Below are positions 33,786 to 43,335 of a DNA stretch of 64,000 nt, in pieces (position 1 is the first letter of the stretch; each line of letters starts with the position of its first letter). The notes below the pieces were generated by a model. That model did not search any database and was not told the DNA's origin. It was given only the letters and a program-made list of their open reading frames with translations. Made by a program: the position numbers and the translations under genes. Source of the stretch: Streptomyces netropsis (lineage in GTDB: Bacteria; Actinomycetota; Actinomycetes; Streptomycetales; Streptomycetaceae); contig NZ_JACHJG010000012.1 in the NCBI RefSeq assembly GCF_014203545.1, forward strand, positions 124,001 to 188,000. Direction: 5' to 3'.

Positions 33786-34643
33786 ATGAGTCAGCTCCTG
33801 ACGGTCGACCTGCCCGTGGCGGTGCATGCGCACAGACTCCGGACCAGCCGCGGAAGCTTCGCGGTCATCGAGGCGCCTCCGCACGGAGACGCCTCGAGGG
33901 CCACCGCCCTGCTGGTGCCCGGATTCACCGGCAGCAAGGAGGACTTCATCCCGTTGCTGGAGCCATTGGCGGCGGCGGGGCTGCGTGTGGTGGCCATGGA
34001 CGGGCGCGGTCAGCACGAGACCGGGGGGCCCAGGGAGGCAGCCCCGTACGGACAGACGGAGGTGGCCCGGGACGTCATCGCCGTCACCGAAGCCCTGGGC
34101 GAAGGCCCCACACACCTGGTGGGGCACTCCTACGGGGGGCTCGTGGCGCGCGCCGCGGTCCTCGACGCGGCTGCGCGGGGGGCTGTTCCCTGGGCCTCGC
34201 TGACGGTGATGAACAGCGGCCCCGCCGCCGTGTCCGAGCAGCAGCGGGAACGACTGCGCATGCTGATCACGGCACTCGGCAGCGTGAGCATGGAAGACAT
34301 CTGGGAGTTCATCGGCCGGTCGGAAGCGGACGGCGTCCCCGCGAAGGCCGCCGAGTTCATGCGCCGGCGTTGGCTCAACAACGTTCCCGACCAACTGCGT
34401 GCCGCGGGGGTGCAGATGATCGAAGAACCCGACCGGACCGAGGAGTTGGCGCGCATCGCCGTGCCCAAGATGGTCATCTCCGGATCCCCGGACGCCACCT
34501 GGGACCCCTCCCGACTGTCGGACATGGCCGAGCGCCTGTCCGCGGTGCTGCTCTCGATTCCCGGTGCCGGTCATTCGCCGAACGTTCACCGTCCCGAGGA
34601 AGTGGCGGCCGGACTGCTCGCGTTCTGGAACGGCCGGCCCTAG
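33786..34643 (+). CDS. Alpha/beta hydrolase
   Basis: 285 residues from ATG 33786. Fold motifs: LLVPGFTGSKEDF (oxyanion region), VVAMDGRGQHET, the nucleophile elbow VGHSYGGLVARA, the acid in MVISGSPDATW and the histidine in IPGAGHSPNVH. All triad elements are present and the length is normal. Probably a cytoplasmic esterase or peptidase-like enzyme. Located alone between unrelated genes. Confidence 0.85.
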   Translation: MSQLLTVDLPVAVHAHRLRTSRGSFAVIEAPPHGDASRATALLVPGFTGSKEDFIPLLEPLAAAGLRVVAMDGRGQHETGGPREAAPYGQTEVARDVIAVTEALGEGPTHLVGHSYGGLVARAAVLDAAARGAVPWASLTVMNSGPAAVSEQQRERLRMLITALGSVSMEDIWEFIGRSEADGVPAKAAEFMRRRWLNNVPDQLRAAGVQMIEEPDRTEELARIAVPKMVISGSPDATWDPSRLSDMAERLSAVLLSIPGAGHSPNVHRPEEVAAGLLAFWNGRP

Positions 34644-34770
34644 GAGGGGACTTCGGCGAGCGGAGCCCGGCGTCGCACCCGGAGTCGGCCGTCCTCGAAT
34701 CCGGCCCTCCTTTCGGGAAAGGTTCCCTTCGAGTGACACGCCGAAATGGTGGGCCCGCCGTCGGGAATTC

Positions 34771-35085
34771 ATGGTGGCAGCGCCCCGGTCACGACGTACG
34801 GGGGTTCGCGACACCACAGGCGCGTGGACCGACGCCAATTACAGCGGGCAGCGCGCCAACTGGTCCGGTGACGACGGCTGGTGGGAGAGCTACATCGCCG
34901 ACGAGGACTCGTCGTGGGCGAACCACGGCATTTCGGGGCCGGGGATCAAGGACCACGTGAAGGTGTACTCGGGGGCGCACCAGGGCGGGCACATGACGAT
35001 CTGCCTGGCCCCGGGGCAAGAGGTCGGTTACGACGGAGCGGCCAACGACAACGGCGATTCCCACACCTGGGCGATGAGCTGCTGA
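34771..35085 (+). CDS. Beta/gamma-crystallin-like (peptidase inhibitor I36-like) protein, no signal peptide
   Basis: 104 residues. DANYSGQRANWSGDDGWW and HVKVYSGAHQGGHMTICL are Greek-key crystallin-type motifs found in secreted Streptomyces proteins of the peptidase-inhibitor I36 group. Such proteins normally carry a Sec signal peptide, but none is encoded here. Upstream of ATG 34771 there is no good ribosome binding site. The gene may be truncated or the true start may be lost by a frameshift. Confidence 0.45.
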   Translation: MVAAPRSRRTGVRDTTGAWTDANYSGQRANWSGDDGWWESYIADEDSSWANHGISGPGIKDHVKVYSGAHQGGHMTICLAPGQEVGYDGAANDNGDSHTWAMSC

Positions 35086-35189
35086 AACCCTTCGCCCTCC
35101 GGGCCCCGCTCGGCTGTGGAGCGGGGCCCGGAGGGGCCGGCCGCGTCGGCACACCCCCGGCAGGGGCAGGTGAAGGGCAGAGTGGGCCC

Positions 35190-35990
35190 ATGGACTACAT
35201 CCCTCATTTCCGGCGCGAGGTCGTGGCCTTCGAGGCAGCGGCCCGCCGGGCGGCCGAAGCCGATGTCGCCCCTCTGGTCCCCTCCTGCCCCGGCTGGTCG
35301 GTGTCCGAGCTGGTCGGGCATCTGGGCGCGGTGCACAGGACCGTGGCCCGCGTCATCAGGGAACGGCGTCGCGAGCCGCTGGACGGCACGGACCTCAGCA
35401 CCCTCGAACTCCCCGCCGACCGCCCGGGCTGGCCGACGGCACTGGAGCACACCTCACCCGACCGTGGCCCGGTTCCGGTGAGCATGATCGACTGGTTCGG
35501 CGACGGGGCCTCGGCGCTGGAGGCACAGTTCAGGAGCAGCGGTCCGGGGGAGCCGGTGTGGACCTGGTCGCGGGAGCAGACCGTCGGCTTCTGGCTGCGG
35601 GTCCAGGCGATCGAGGCGGCCGTGCACCGCTGGGACGCCGAGAACGCGATCGGAGCGGCCGGGCCGGTCGCGTCCGAGCTCGCGGCGGACGCGGTGGGCC
35701 AGACCTTCGAGGTCATGGTGCCGGCCCGGCGGGCCACGGGAGTGGCCCCGCCCGGTTCGGGTGAACGGTTCCGGTTCCGGCGCACCGACGGCGCCCACGC
35801 GTGGACGGTGGGCTTCGACGGCGACGACGTCCGGCTCGACGACGGTACCGGCCCCTGCGACGTCGAGCTGGCGGGTACGGCGTCGGACCTGATGTTGTTC
35901 CTCTGGCACCGGATCCCCGTGGACCGGCTGGAGGTGAACGGCGACCAGGCCGTGCTCGACCGCTACTTCACCCTCGTCCCGCCCATGTGA
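35190..35990 (+). CDS. Maleylpyruvate isomerase-family mycothiol-dependent enzyme
   Basis: 266 residues. The N-terminal DinB-like four-helix bundle (about 1-150) contains VPSCPGWSVSELVGHLGAVH and FWLRVQAIEAAVHRWDAE. These carry the metal-binding histidine pattern of mycothiol-dependent maleylpyruvate isomerases. A C-terminal SCP2-like domain follows (CDVELAGTASDLMLFLW, DRLEVNGDQAVLDRY). The family includes many paralogues of unknown thiol-transfer reaction. ATG at 35190. Confidence 0.85.
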   Translation: MDYIPHFRREVVAFEAAARRAAEADVAPLVPSCPGWSVSELVGHLGAVHRTVARVIRERRREPLDGTDLSTLELPADRPGWPTALEHTSPDRGPVPVSMIDWFGDGASALEAQFRSSGPGEPVWTWSREQTVGFWLRVQAIEAAVHRWDAENAIGAAGPVASELAADAVGQTFEVMVPARRATGVAPPGSGERFRFRRTDGAHAWTVGFDGDDVRLDDGTGPCDVELAGTASDLMLFLWHRIPVDRLEVNGDQAVLDRYFTLVPPM

Positions 35991-36058
35991 CGGCAAGCCG
36001 GGGCGCGCGAAGTGCCACGGTGTTCGCGCCGGCCCGAGGAACGGAGCCGGCGCGCGCG

Positions 36059-36352
36059 TCACCTGATGACGACGTTGTGGGCCGGAGTGACTTCGGGGCG
36101 CAGATCGCCGTATCCGAGGTCGGCCAGGATCGGACCGAGCACGGTGGCGAAGGTCTCGAACGCCTCGGAGGACTCCCAGACGTCGGTGACCCGCCACCCT
36201 CCCTCGACCGGTCCGGAGGCGTGCGCGAGCAGCCCGGGCACCGGAAGATCGTCCGTGCTGGTGAAGCCGTGTCCGTCGGTGACGCGCTCGATGCACTTGT
36301 CGTAGAGGTCCTGGGCGGCGCCGGGGGCGTTGAACGTGACGATGATGGCCAT
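36059..36352 (-). CDS. Small alpha/beta-barrel (ABM-like) protein
   Basis: 97 residues from ATG 36352. The pattern MAIIVTFNAPGAAQDLYDKCIERV, GGWRVTDVWESSEAFETFATVL and LRPEVTPAHNVVI looks like a dimeric ferredoxin-like antibiotic-biosynthesis-monooxygenase-type fold. Many such proteins are catalytically uncharacterised. AGGAA precedes the start. No operon partner. Confidence 0.7.
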   Translation of the reverse strand: MAIIVTFNAPGAAQDLYDKCIERVTDGHGFTSTDDLPVPGLLAHASGPVEGGWRVTDVWESSEAFETFATVLGPILADLGYGDLRPEVTPAHNVVIR

Positions 36353-36756
36353 GGCGGTTCCTGTCTCTCGCGGGTTTCGGTGGATCCGGAGCGTGCCGTG
36401 CGACCTGCCGCGCCGGGCCCTGTCGTGAACCGGGCCCCGCGCGGCCGACCCGCCCCTCGGCACCTCCTCTGGCTCCCCGGCCCGTGGCCATGGCATCCCC
36501 GGCCGTGACGGCTCGTCGGCGCGTTGGCCACCGAGCCGGAGGCTCGGGGCGCGGGCGTGAGGGACGGACGGGCTCACCGCTTACCGCGCGCCCGGCGCCA
36601 CCGCTCACGGGCACCCGCGTGATCACGGCCTCGCCTTCTCCGGGTCCCGTTCCCTCCGCCGGAAAGGCCTGCTCGTCGATGCGCCTGCGGAGGCCGCCCT
36701 GAGCCCTGACGGCCTCACCCACGGCCCAGGGGCGAGGGGCGAGGGCGCCACAACGG
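36353..36756. other. Intergenic region, no gene seen
   Basis: About 400 bp with no reading frame of convincing composition. It lies upstream of the small ABM-like gene and downstream of the permease terminator. It should contain the promoter of the former. Confidence 0.4.
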
Positions 36757-36800
36757 CGAAGGCGCCCCTCCCCGGCCTGTGCCGGGGAGGGGCGCCTTCG
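36757..36800 (-). terminator. Very long perfect terminator hairpin
   Basis: Two exactly complementary 20-bp arms (36757-36776 and 36781-36800, beginning CGAAGGCGCCCC) flank a CTGT loop. The hairpin sits 62 bp beyond the permease stop codon and would terminate leftward transcription strongly. Confidence 0.85.
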
Positions 36801-36861
36801 TGGCTTTCACGGGCCGTGGGAGCCTACGCGCGAGGGCGCGGACCCCTGTGGCCGGTCGGGG

Positions 36862-38367
36862 CTAGGCCTTCTCGGCCCCGGCCTGCTGCAGCTCGGTCTC
36901 CTGCTTGACGCGGGCGACCTTGCCGCGGACGACGAACCAGCCGCCGACCAGCGCTGCCGCGATGAGCGGCAGGCACAGCACGGTGGTGCGGCTGGCGCCC
37001 TCGTCGGCCGCCATCAGACCCAGCACGCTCGCCAGGAAGACCAGCGTGATGATCTGGGTGTACGGGGCCCAGGGCAGCTGGTAGGAGGGGCGGGCGAGCT
37101 TGCCTTCCTTGGCGCGCTTCCAGAAGAGCAGCGAGCAGAGCATGATCATGCCCCAGGTGCCGATGATGCCGATCGCGGCGAAGTTCAGCACGATCTCGAA
37201 GGCGTTCTCGGGGACGACGAAGTTGAGGCCGACGCCGAGGACACAGAAGAACGCGGTGAGCAGGATGCCGCCGTAGGGGACCTGGCCCTTGTTCATCAGG
37301 CCGGTGAACTTCGGAGCGGAGCCCGACATGGCCATCGAGCGCAGGATCCGGCCGGTCGAGTACAGACCCGAGTTGAGGCTGGAGAGCGCCGCGGTGAGGA
37401 CCACGAGGTTCATCACGCCGGCCGCGTACGGGACGCCGATCTTGCCCAGGACGGTGACGAAGGGGCTCTCGTCGCCGGTGAAGGCGGTGTAGGGCAGGAG
37501 CAGGGCCAGCAGGATGACCGAGCCGACGTAGAAGAGACCGACACGCCACATGATCGAGTTGATCGCCTTCGGCATGATCTTCTCGGGGTTCTTGGTCTCA
37601 CCCGCCGCGACACCGCACAGCTCGACCGAGGCGTAGGCGAAGACGACACCCTGGATGACCATCAGCATGGGCATCACACCGGTCGGGAAGACACCGCCGT
37701 TGTCGGTGATGTTGGCCAGGCCCGGGGTGGTGCCGCCGACGTCGTGCTGGGTGACCAGCAGGAAGATGCCGATGAACATGAAGAGGACCAGCGCGCCGAC
37801 CTTGATGATCGCGAACCAGAACTCCATCTCGCCGAAGTACTTCACCGAGATCAGGTTCACGGTGAGGACGATCGCGAGGGCGATCAGCGCGAGCACCCAC
37901 TGCGGGATGTCGCTGAACATTCCCCAGTAGTGGGTGTAGGTGGCGACGGCGGTGATGTCGGCGATGCCGGTGGTCGCCCAGTTGAGGAAGTACAGCCAGC
38001 CGGCGGTGAACGCGCCCTTCTCGCCCATGAACTCACGGGCGTAGGAGACGAACGCGCCGGAGGACGGGCGGTAGAGCACGAGCTCGCCGAGCGCCCGGAC
38101 GACGAAGAAGGCGAAGACGCCGCAGACGGCGTACGCGATGAAGAGGGAGGGGCCCGCGTTGGCGAGGCGGCCGCCGGCGCCGAGGAAGAGGCCGGTGCCG
38201 ATCGCTCCGCCGATCGCGATCATGTTGACGTGGCGGGACTTGAGGTCCTTGCTGTAGCCCGCGTCTCCGGCGTCGACGTGTGTGGACGTCGTCGTCGGGG
38301 CGGATACATCGGGCTCGGTGCCGGCCGCAGTGAGGGTGCGGTCACTCATGTATGTCTTCGCCTTCAT
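36862..38367 (-). CDS. Amino-acid permease (AnsP/GabP-like APC family)
   Basis: 501 residues with 12 predicted TM helices. The amino-acid transporter signature is clear in TM1 (HVNMIAIGGAIGTGLFLGAG), and GELVLYRPSSGAFVSYAREFMGEKGAFTAGWLYFLNW is the diagnostic TM3 region. The sequence is closest in style to L-asparagine and other AAT-group permeases, but the substrate is not certain. ATG 38367 and the in-frame ATG 38349 (MSDRTLTAAG) are both possible. Ends before the 20-bp-arm terminator. Confidence 0.87.
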   Translation of the reverse strand: MKAKTYMSDRTLTAAGTEPDVSAPTTTSTHVDAGDAGYSKDLKSRHVNMIAIGGAIGTGLFLGAGGRLANAGPSLFIAYAVCGVFAFFVVRALGELVLYRPSSGAFVSYAREFMGEKGAFTAGWLYFLNWATTGIADITAVATYTHYWGMFSDIPQWVLALIALAIVLTVNLISVKYFGEMEFWFAIIKVGALVLFMFIGIFLLVTQHDVGGTTPGLANITDNGGVFPTGVMPMLMVIQGVVFAYASVELCGVAAGETKNPEKIMPKAINSIMWRVGLFYVGSVILLALLLPYTAFTGDESPFVTVLGKIGVPYAAGVMNLVVLTAALSSLNSGLYSTGRILRSMAMSGSAPKFTGLMNKGQVPYGGILLTAFFCVLGVGLNFVVPENAFEIVLNFAAIGIIGTWGMIMLCSLLFWKRAKEGKLARPSYQLPWAPYTQIITLVFLASVLGLMAADEGASRTTVLCLPLIAAALVGGWFVVRGKVARVKQETELQQAGAEKA

Positions 38368-39100
38368 TGGAGGGGGGAGCAGGACCGGGCCGTACGACGC
38401 CGTCGGGGGTGATCTCCGTGTGCGGGGACGGGCGGCCTGAGCGGCCGACCACCCGGCACCGCTGAGCGGCAGCCTCGACGATGGCCCGGGGCCCGGGAGA
38501 CGGCTGGCGACGCCGCTTCCCGAGGGGTTCGGAAGGGATGGACCGGTGGGCCGGGGCGTCCCGGTGCTCTTCGATATCTCATCGATGATCTTGGGGGTGC
38601 CGGTTGCCCGAGGCCCGGGTGATCAGGACGTGGAAGAAGGCGCCGAGCACCCCGGGGGATGGATTCGGACTTCTCGTCCCATGTCTTGATCAGTTCTTGT
38701 GGTGAGGACGCTCGCCATGGGCTAAGCGCCGTCGGCGCCCCGAGGGGCGAAGAGGCCGAACACCTGCGGGGTGTGTCGTGCCTCCCCTGTGGCAGACAGG
38801 GCCGCCGTGGGGAGCTTGCGCCCCAGGGCGTGGCCGAGCACCGCTTCCGTGGCGCTGACGCGCCCCGGTGCTCCGCCGGCTGTCTGACAAGTCCATGCGG
38901 TGAATGGTGTGAGGCGCGCTAGGTAATCGTCAAGAGTTTACGAAAACTTGTTTTTACCGGCTACTCACGGTAAGACCCTCCAGGCCAGCGGCTTCCTACC
39001 AGCCGGTTACCGCGCTGCGCGGACACGTGCCAGTGACGCAAGACACGCCTTCTTGGACATGTGTGCGGCATTCGTCACGGTGAAAACGCGCGATAAAGAG
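38368..39100. other. Intergenic region with AT-rich island
   Basis: About 730 bp without a recognisable gene, between the start of the permease and the end of the MFS gene. The island at 38930-38970 is unusually AT-rich and contains an imperfect inverted repeat around GTTTACGAAAAC. No riboswitch consensus was identified. Permease regulation probably lies in the left part. Confidence 0.4.
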
Positions 39101-39124
39101 GCCGCGACCCACCAGGGCCGCGGC
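39101..39124 (-). terminator. Terminator hairpin of the MFS gene
   Basis: Read leftward: GCCGCGGCCC, loop TGGT, GGGTCGCGGC, then CTCTTTA. A 10-bp stem with one wobble pair, 40 bp after the MFS stop. Confidence 0.7.
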
Positions 39125-39163
39125 TGCTTTCGGTTACCTCGGACGTATCCGCCGTCCGGCGGC

Positions 39164-40342
39164 TCAGCGGTAGCGGGCGCGCCCGACGCCGGCGGCGACG
39201 GTCAGGGGGACCGTCAGCACGGCGGCGATCAGAAACAGGGCGCGGTACGCGTGGTGGTCGGCCGCGCCCGCCGCGAGACCGCTGGCGAGCGCGCTGCCGA
39301 CGTACAGGGCCACGCCGAACATCGCCACACCGGTGGCCCGGGCCGTCGGGGCGAGCACCGTCGCCCAGGACTGGACCGTGGAGTGCATGAACGACCAGCC
39401 GCCCCCCAGGAGCAGCGCCGTCACCACCAGCGCGGGCACGGACAGGCTCACCGCGGCGATCGCGTAGGCCACGGCCATCTGTACCCCGCCGACCAGGATG
39501 ATCATGGCGGGGCTCCACCGGCCGACCAGCCGCTTGACCAGCTGAGCCGCTGCCATGGACCCCACCCCGTACAACGCGGACACCGCACCTGCCAGGGCGG
39601 TCGGCACCCCCCGGGACTCCAGGGCCGGGGCCAGATAGGTCAGGAAACCCAGCAGCACCGCCCCTTCGAGCAGGGCGACGGCCATCACGTACCACTGCCA
39701 GCGCGAGCGCATCACCACCCGGATCGGGGCGACCAGCGAAGGCGTGGGCTCCCGCTCGGGCTCGGCCAGCCGCCGCAGGGCCACCGCGAGGTACGCGGCG
39801 AACAGGCCCGGCAGCGCGAACACCAGCCGCCAGCTGACGTAGTGCGCCAGCGCCCCCGCCACCACGGTGGCCACCGCCGTGCCCAGGGCGAACGCCGTCA
39901 TCAGCTCACTGAGCGGGCGCTGCCGGACCTCGGCGGGCACCGTGTCGCCCACGTAGGTGAGCGAGGCCGCGATGGACGCGGCGAAGAAGGCACCGGCCAC
40001 GGCGCGGGCCACGATCAGCATCGTGGCGTCCGTGGCGGCCGCCGACACGAACGCGGCCAGGGCCGCACCCGCGAGCGAGAACCGCATCACGGCGACCCGG
40101 CCCACCCGGTCGCTGGCGAGCCCCCACACCGGCTGCATCAGCCCGTAGCAGAGGTAGTAGCCGCTCGCCGCGAGCACCATGGTCGGCAGCGGCACCCCCA
40201 GCCGGGCCCCGATCACCACCAGCATCGGGGCGATGCAGAAACGGTCGAAGTTGCTGATGAACCCCGCCGCACGCAGCAGCCGTAACGAAGCGGGCGGCAG
40301 GCCCGTCGGCGGCGGGGCGGTGGGAGCGGTCGTCGTGGTCAC
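39164..40342 (-). CDS. MFS transporter
   Basis: 392 residues, 12 TM helices. SDRVGRVAVMRF after TM2 is the MFS loop motif, and the two six-helix halves are visible. Probably a drug or metabolite exporter. GTG 40342 is divergent from the HTH regulator at 40466, separated by 123 bp, so local regulation by that protein is likely. Confidence 0.85.
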   Translation of the reverse strand: MTTTTAPTAPPPTGLPPASLRLLRAAGFISNFDRFCIAPMLVVIGARLGVPLPTMVLAASGYYLCYGLMQPVWGLASDRVGRVAVMRFSLAGAALAAFVSAAATDATMLIVARAVAGAFFAASIAASLTYVGDTVPAEVRQRPLSELMTAFALGTAVATVVAGALAHYVSWRLVFALPGLFAAYLAVALRRLAEPEREPTPSLVAPIRVVMRSRWQWYVMAVALLEGAVLLGFLTYLAPALESRGVPTALAGAVSALYGVGSMAAAQLVKRLVGRWSPAMIILVGGVQMAVAYAIAAVSLSVPALVVTALLLGGGWSFMHSTVQSWATVLAPTARATGVAMFGVALYVGSALASGLAAGAADHHAYRALFLIAAVLTVPLTVAAGVGRARYR

Positions 40343-40465
40343 GAGGACGGTGTCCTTTCTTCAACTCTTCAACCGGACACACCAAGCCCATCACCCGGCC
40401 GGACTCCCTTCCCCGCTCAGCCGATTACCATCACTCACAGCCTGCCGGGCAGCGGGCCGGGTGAC

Positions 40466-41335
40466 GTGACGGGCGGGGGAGCCGACGGGATGCCGGGGAA
40501 CGGGAACGGCGAGGGCACGGACCGGAACACCCCGCGCAAGGAGCTCGGCGCCTTCCTGCGCTCCCGCCGGGAACGCCTCACCCCCGCGGAGATGGGCCTG
40601 CCGGGATCACCGCGCCGCCGCACCCCCGGGCTGCGCCGCGGCGAAGTGGCCGAACTCGCCGGCATCAGCGACTCCTGGTACGCCTGGCTGGAACAAGGCA
40701 GGGTCCGCACCTCGGAACAGGTCCTGCGCTCGGTGGCGCGCGCCCTGCGCCTGGACGAGGCGGAGACCGCGCACGTGCTCTCGTTCGTCGAGGACACGGC
40801 GACGGAGGAGCCCTCACCGGGATGGGTGTCGAGGAATCTGCTGTCGCTGGTGGAGGCGATGGCACCGAACCCGGCCGTGGTGATCGACCCGCACTGGGAC
40901 CTGCTGGCGTGGAACGCCGGTTACGCGGCGCTGCTCACCGATCCGGCGCGGCTGGCGCCGAAGCAGCGCAACCTCCTGTGGCTGGTGTTCCGGTGGCCGC
41001 CGAGCCGGCGATTGCTCGCCCAGTGGGAGCCGGAGGCGCGGAGCCTGCTCGGCCAGTTCCGCGCGCACGCCGCCCGGCACCCCCACGACCGGCGGTACGC
41101 CGAGATCGTGGGCGAACTCATGGCCGACCCCGACGCGGCCCGCTGGTACGCGGAGCGGGCGATCGCCGACTTCCAGCCCGCGGTGCGGCACTTCCGGCAC
41201 CCCACGGCGGGTGATCTGCGGCTGCGCTACGTCAAGCTGGCGGCGGTCGAGGAGCCCGGCCATCACTTCCTGGCCTACCTGCCCGACGACCGGACCACCG
41301 GGGCCGGGCTCCGCACGCTCACCGGGCACGGGTGA
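40466..41335 (+). CDS. XRE-family regulator with MmyB-like ligand domain
   Basis: 289 residues. The N-terminal HTH (about 25-100) has RKELGAFLRSRRERLTP, RRRTPGLRRGEVAELAGIS and SWYAWLEQGR. The C-terminal MmyB-like PAS-fold domain has PAVVIDPHWDLLAWNAGYAAL, RNLLWLVFRWP and LRLRYVKLAAVEEPGHHFLAYLP. The class regulates small-molecule exporters and dehydrogenases, often in response to fatty-acid-like ligands. It is divergent from an MFS gene, the usual target arrangement. GTG 40466 or ATG 40490 may start it. Confidence 0.87.
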   Translation: MTGGGADGMPGNGNGEGTDRNTPRKELGAFLRSRRERLTPAEMGLPGSPRRRTPGLRRGEVAELAGISDSWYAWLEQGRVRTSEQVLRSVARALRLDEAETAHVLSFVEDTATEEPSPGWVSRNLLSLVEAMAPNPAVVIDPHWDLLAWNAGYAALLTDPARLAPKQRNLLWLVFRWPPSRRLLAQWEPEARSLLGQFRAHAARHPHDRRYAEIVGELMADPDAARWYAERAIADFQPAVRHFRHPTAGDLRLRYVKLAAVEEPGHHFLAYLPDDRTTGAGLRTLTGHG

Positions 41336-41379
41336 GAGCCGCCCGTCGCCGGGCGGCTCTCACGTCGCGGGTCGCGGGC

Positions 41380-42489
41380 TCAGCTCGTCAGGACCGCCTT
41401 CATCACCGACCCGTCGGCGACGGCGGCCAGCGCGTCCGCGTGCCGCTCCAGCGGGAACGACGTCACCAGGCTCGCGAGGTCGAAGCGGGCCGTGAGCGCC
41501 GGCAGCAGTCGCACGTACTCGACGAGGTGGGCTCCGGTGAACGCCCAGGAGCCGATGACGTCGAGCTGGCGATGGACGATCTGATGCGGGTTGATCAGGG
41601 TGTCACCCGCGTCCGTGTACTGGCCGATGACCAGATAGGACCCGCCCCGGCGGGCCAGGGTGAGGCCCTGTGCCACGGCCGCCGGAACACCCGCGCACTC
41701 GATGACGAGGTCCGCCCCCGCCCCGCCGGTGGCGGCACGCACCTCGGCGAGGACGCGTTCGGGTTCGTCGGCGTCGGCGATGTCCAGATGTACGTCGCCG
41801 ATGCCCGCCCGGGCCGCGCGCTCCAGCCGTTCGGCGGGACCGCCGACGAGGATGACCTTCGCCGCCCCGGCGAGCTGGGCGAAGGCCGCCGCGGCCAGTC
41901 CGACGGGCCCGCTGCCCTGGACCACCACGACCTCACCGAGCCGTACGGGCCGGCGCTCGCACAGGGCGTGCACCACGGTGGGGCCCGCGCAGGCCAGGGA
42001 CATGGCGGCGAGCGGATCGACGCCCTCGGCCGCCTTGACCACGGTCGTACCGGGGTGCAGCACGATGTGGTCGGCCCAGGAACCGGCCAGCTCGGGGCCG
42101 TCGTTCAGCGACCGGTTGACGCCGTACGTGCGGCGGTTCTCGCACAGCGTCGGTTCGCGGTGCAGCCGGCACGGCGGACAGACACCGCAGGCGATGGAGG
42201 AGGCCCACATCACCGCGTCCCCGGCGGCGAGTTCCGCGCCGGTGGCGTCCCGGTGGGTGCCCGGCCCCAGCTCGCGCACCACGCCGAGCCCCTCGTGACC
42301 GAGCACCAGCGGGGTGGGGATGGCGAGATGTCCCTGGCACAGATGCAGATCGGTACCGCAGACCCCGCCGTGCCCACAGGCCACGATCATGCCGCCGTCG
42401 GGGGCCGGCGGGATGGCGAACTCGCGCAGCGAGAGGGGCCGGCCGAACTCCTCCAGGACGACGGCGCGACCGGTCCGCACGCCGGTCAC
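41380..42489 (-). CDS. Zinc-dependent alcohol dehydrogenase (MDR family)
   Basis: 369 residues, last gene of the nine-gene operon. Catalytic Zn ligands are C44 in GGVCGTDLH, H65/E66 in GHEG and a downstream Cys. The structural Zn lobe is C101, C104, C107 and C116. The NAD(P) Rossmann motif is VVVVQGSGPVGLAAAAFAQ. GTG 42489 overlaps the stop of the dioxygenase gene (GTGA). In the pathway it would oxidise an alcohol or reduce an aldehyde, perhaps one released from the carrier protein. Confidence 0.87.
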   Translation of the reverse strand: MTGVRTGRAVVLEEFGRPLSLREFAIPPAPDGGMIVACGHGGVCGTDLHLCQGHLAIPTPLVLGHEGLGVVRELGPGTHRDATGAELAAGDAVMWASSIACGVCPPCRLHREPTLCENRRTYGVNRSLNDGPELAGSWADHIVLHPGTTVVKAAEGVDPLAAMSLACAGPTVVHALCERRPVRLGEVVVVQGSGPVGLAAAAFAQLAGAAKVILVGGPAERLERAARAGIGDVHLDIADADEPERVLAEVRAATGGAGADLVIECAGVPAAVAQGLTLARRGGSYLVIGQYTDAGDTLINPHQIVHRQLDVIGSWAFTGAHLVEYVRLLPALTARFDLASLVTSFPLERHADALAAVADGSVMKAVLTS

Positions 42490-43298
42490 GCGGTCACCGT
42501 CCGGAGCGTGTCGAGGAACGGCGCGGACAGGGGGCGCAGCGGTTCGGTGTCGCGGCACACCACGTACTCCGGCCGCTGACCGCCCGGCGCCTCGGGCAGG
42601 TTGGTGACGTCGTTGTAGGTCGCGATGAGCAGCCGCCGGGCGAAGGGCGACATGTTGGGCGCCGACCCGTGCACGATCTCGGGCGAGAAGAAGACCACGG
42701 ATCCCGCGGGACCCTTGGGGCTGGTCATGCCGTGCCGGTCGACGTGCTCGGCGAGCTGCCGGGGCGTCAGCGAGATGTCGTCCGGATCGAGGTGCTGCTC
42801 CGACTTGGCGTCGGCCTTGCGGCTCTCGCGCACGAGGCCGCCCCGGTGGGAACCGGGTACGAAGATGACCGGGCCGTTGAACTCCGTGACGTCGTCGAGG
42901 AACACCCCGATGTTGACCTGCCGCGGCGCGGGCAGCCCGTCGGCGATCCGCCATGCCAGATAGTCCTGGTGCCACGCCCACCGCTCGCCGCCGAAGGCGG
43001 GCTTGGCGTTGATTTTGAACTGGTAGACGTACACGTCGTCGGTGAGCAGCTGCTGGACGGGGCCGAGCACCCGGGCGTCGCGAACGAGCCCGGCGAACTC
43101 CGGCTGCCGGTGGTGCGAGGCGTAGACCGCGCGTACCTCCGCGCTGTCGTCCTCGACGACCAGGTGCGGGCCGGGTACCTCGCAGTCACGCGCGAACGAC
43201 TCGCGCAGCCGCTCCACTTCCCGCTGGTCCAGCAGGGACTCCATCACCAGGAAGCCGTCCCTGTGGTACTGCTCCACCTGCCGCTGGTGCAGAAGCAT
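42486..43298 (-). CDS. Phytanoyl-CoA dioxygenase-family Fe(II)/2-oxoglutarate oxygenase
   Basis: 270 residues from ATG 43298 (GAGGAGA upstream). The facial triad is H110-x-D112 in WAWHQDYLAW and H210 in SPEIVHGSAPN, with R221/R222 for 2-oxoglutarate. The family hydroxylates free or carrier-bound substrates in natural-product pathways, for example ectoine hydroxylase and PhyH-type tailoring enzymes. The context suggests hydroxylation of a beta-alanine-derived intermediate, but no substrate is proven. Confidence 0.87.
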   Translation of the reverse strand: MLLHQRQVEQYHRDGFLVMESLLDQREVERLRESFARDCEVPGPHLVVEDDSAEVRAVYASHHRQPEFAGLVRDARVLGPVQQLLTDDVYVYQFKINAKPAFGGERWAWHQDYLAWRIADGLPAPRQVNIGVFLDDVTEFNGPVIFVPGSHRGGLVRESRKADAKSEQHLDPDDISLTPRQLAEHVDRHGMTSPKGPAGSVVFFSPEIVHGSAPNMSPFARRLLIATYNDVTNLPEAPGGQRPEYVVCRDTEPLRPLSAPFLDTLRTVTA

Positions 43299-43335
43299 GG
43301 TTCTCCTCGGTTCGTAGGGGGGTTCGCGCCGCGGG

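Noticed and set aside
41380..42981. Fused dioxygenase-dehydrogenase reading
   Set aside because: Upstream of 42489 the frame is only a shadow of the dioxygenase gene. GTGA overlap gives the true start.
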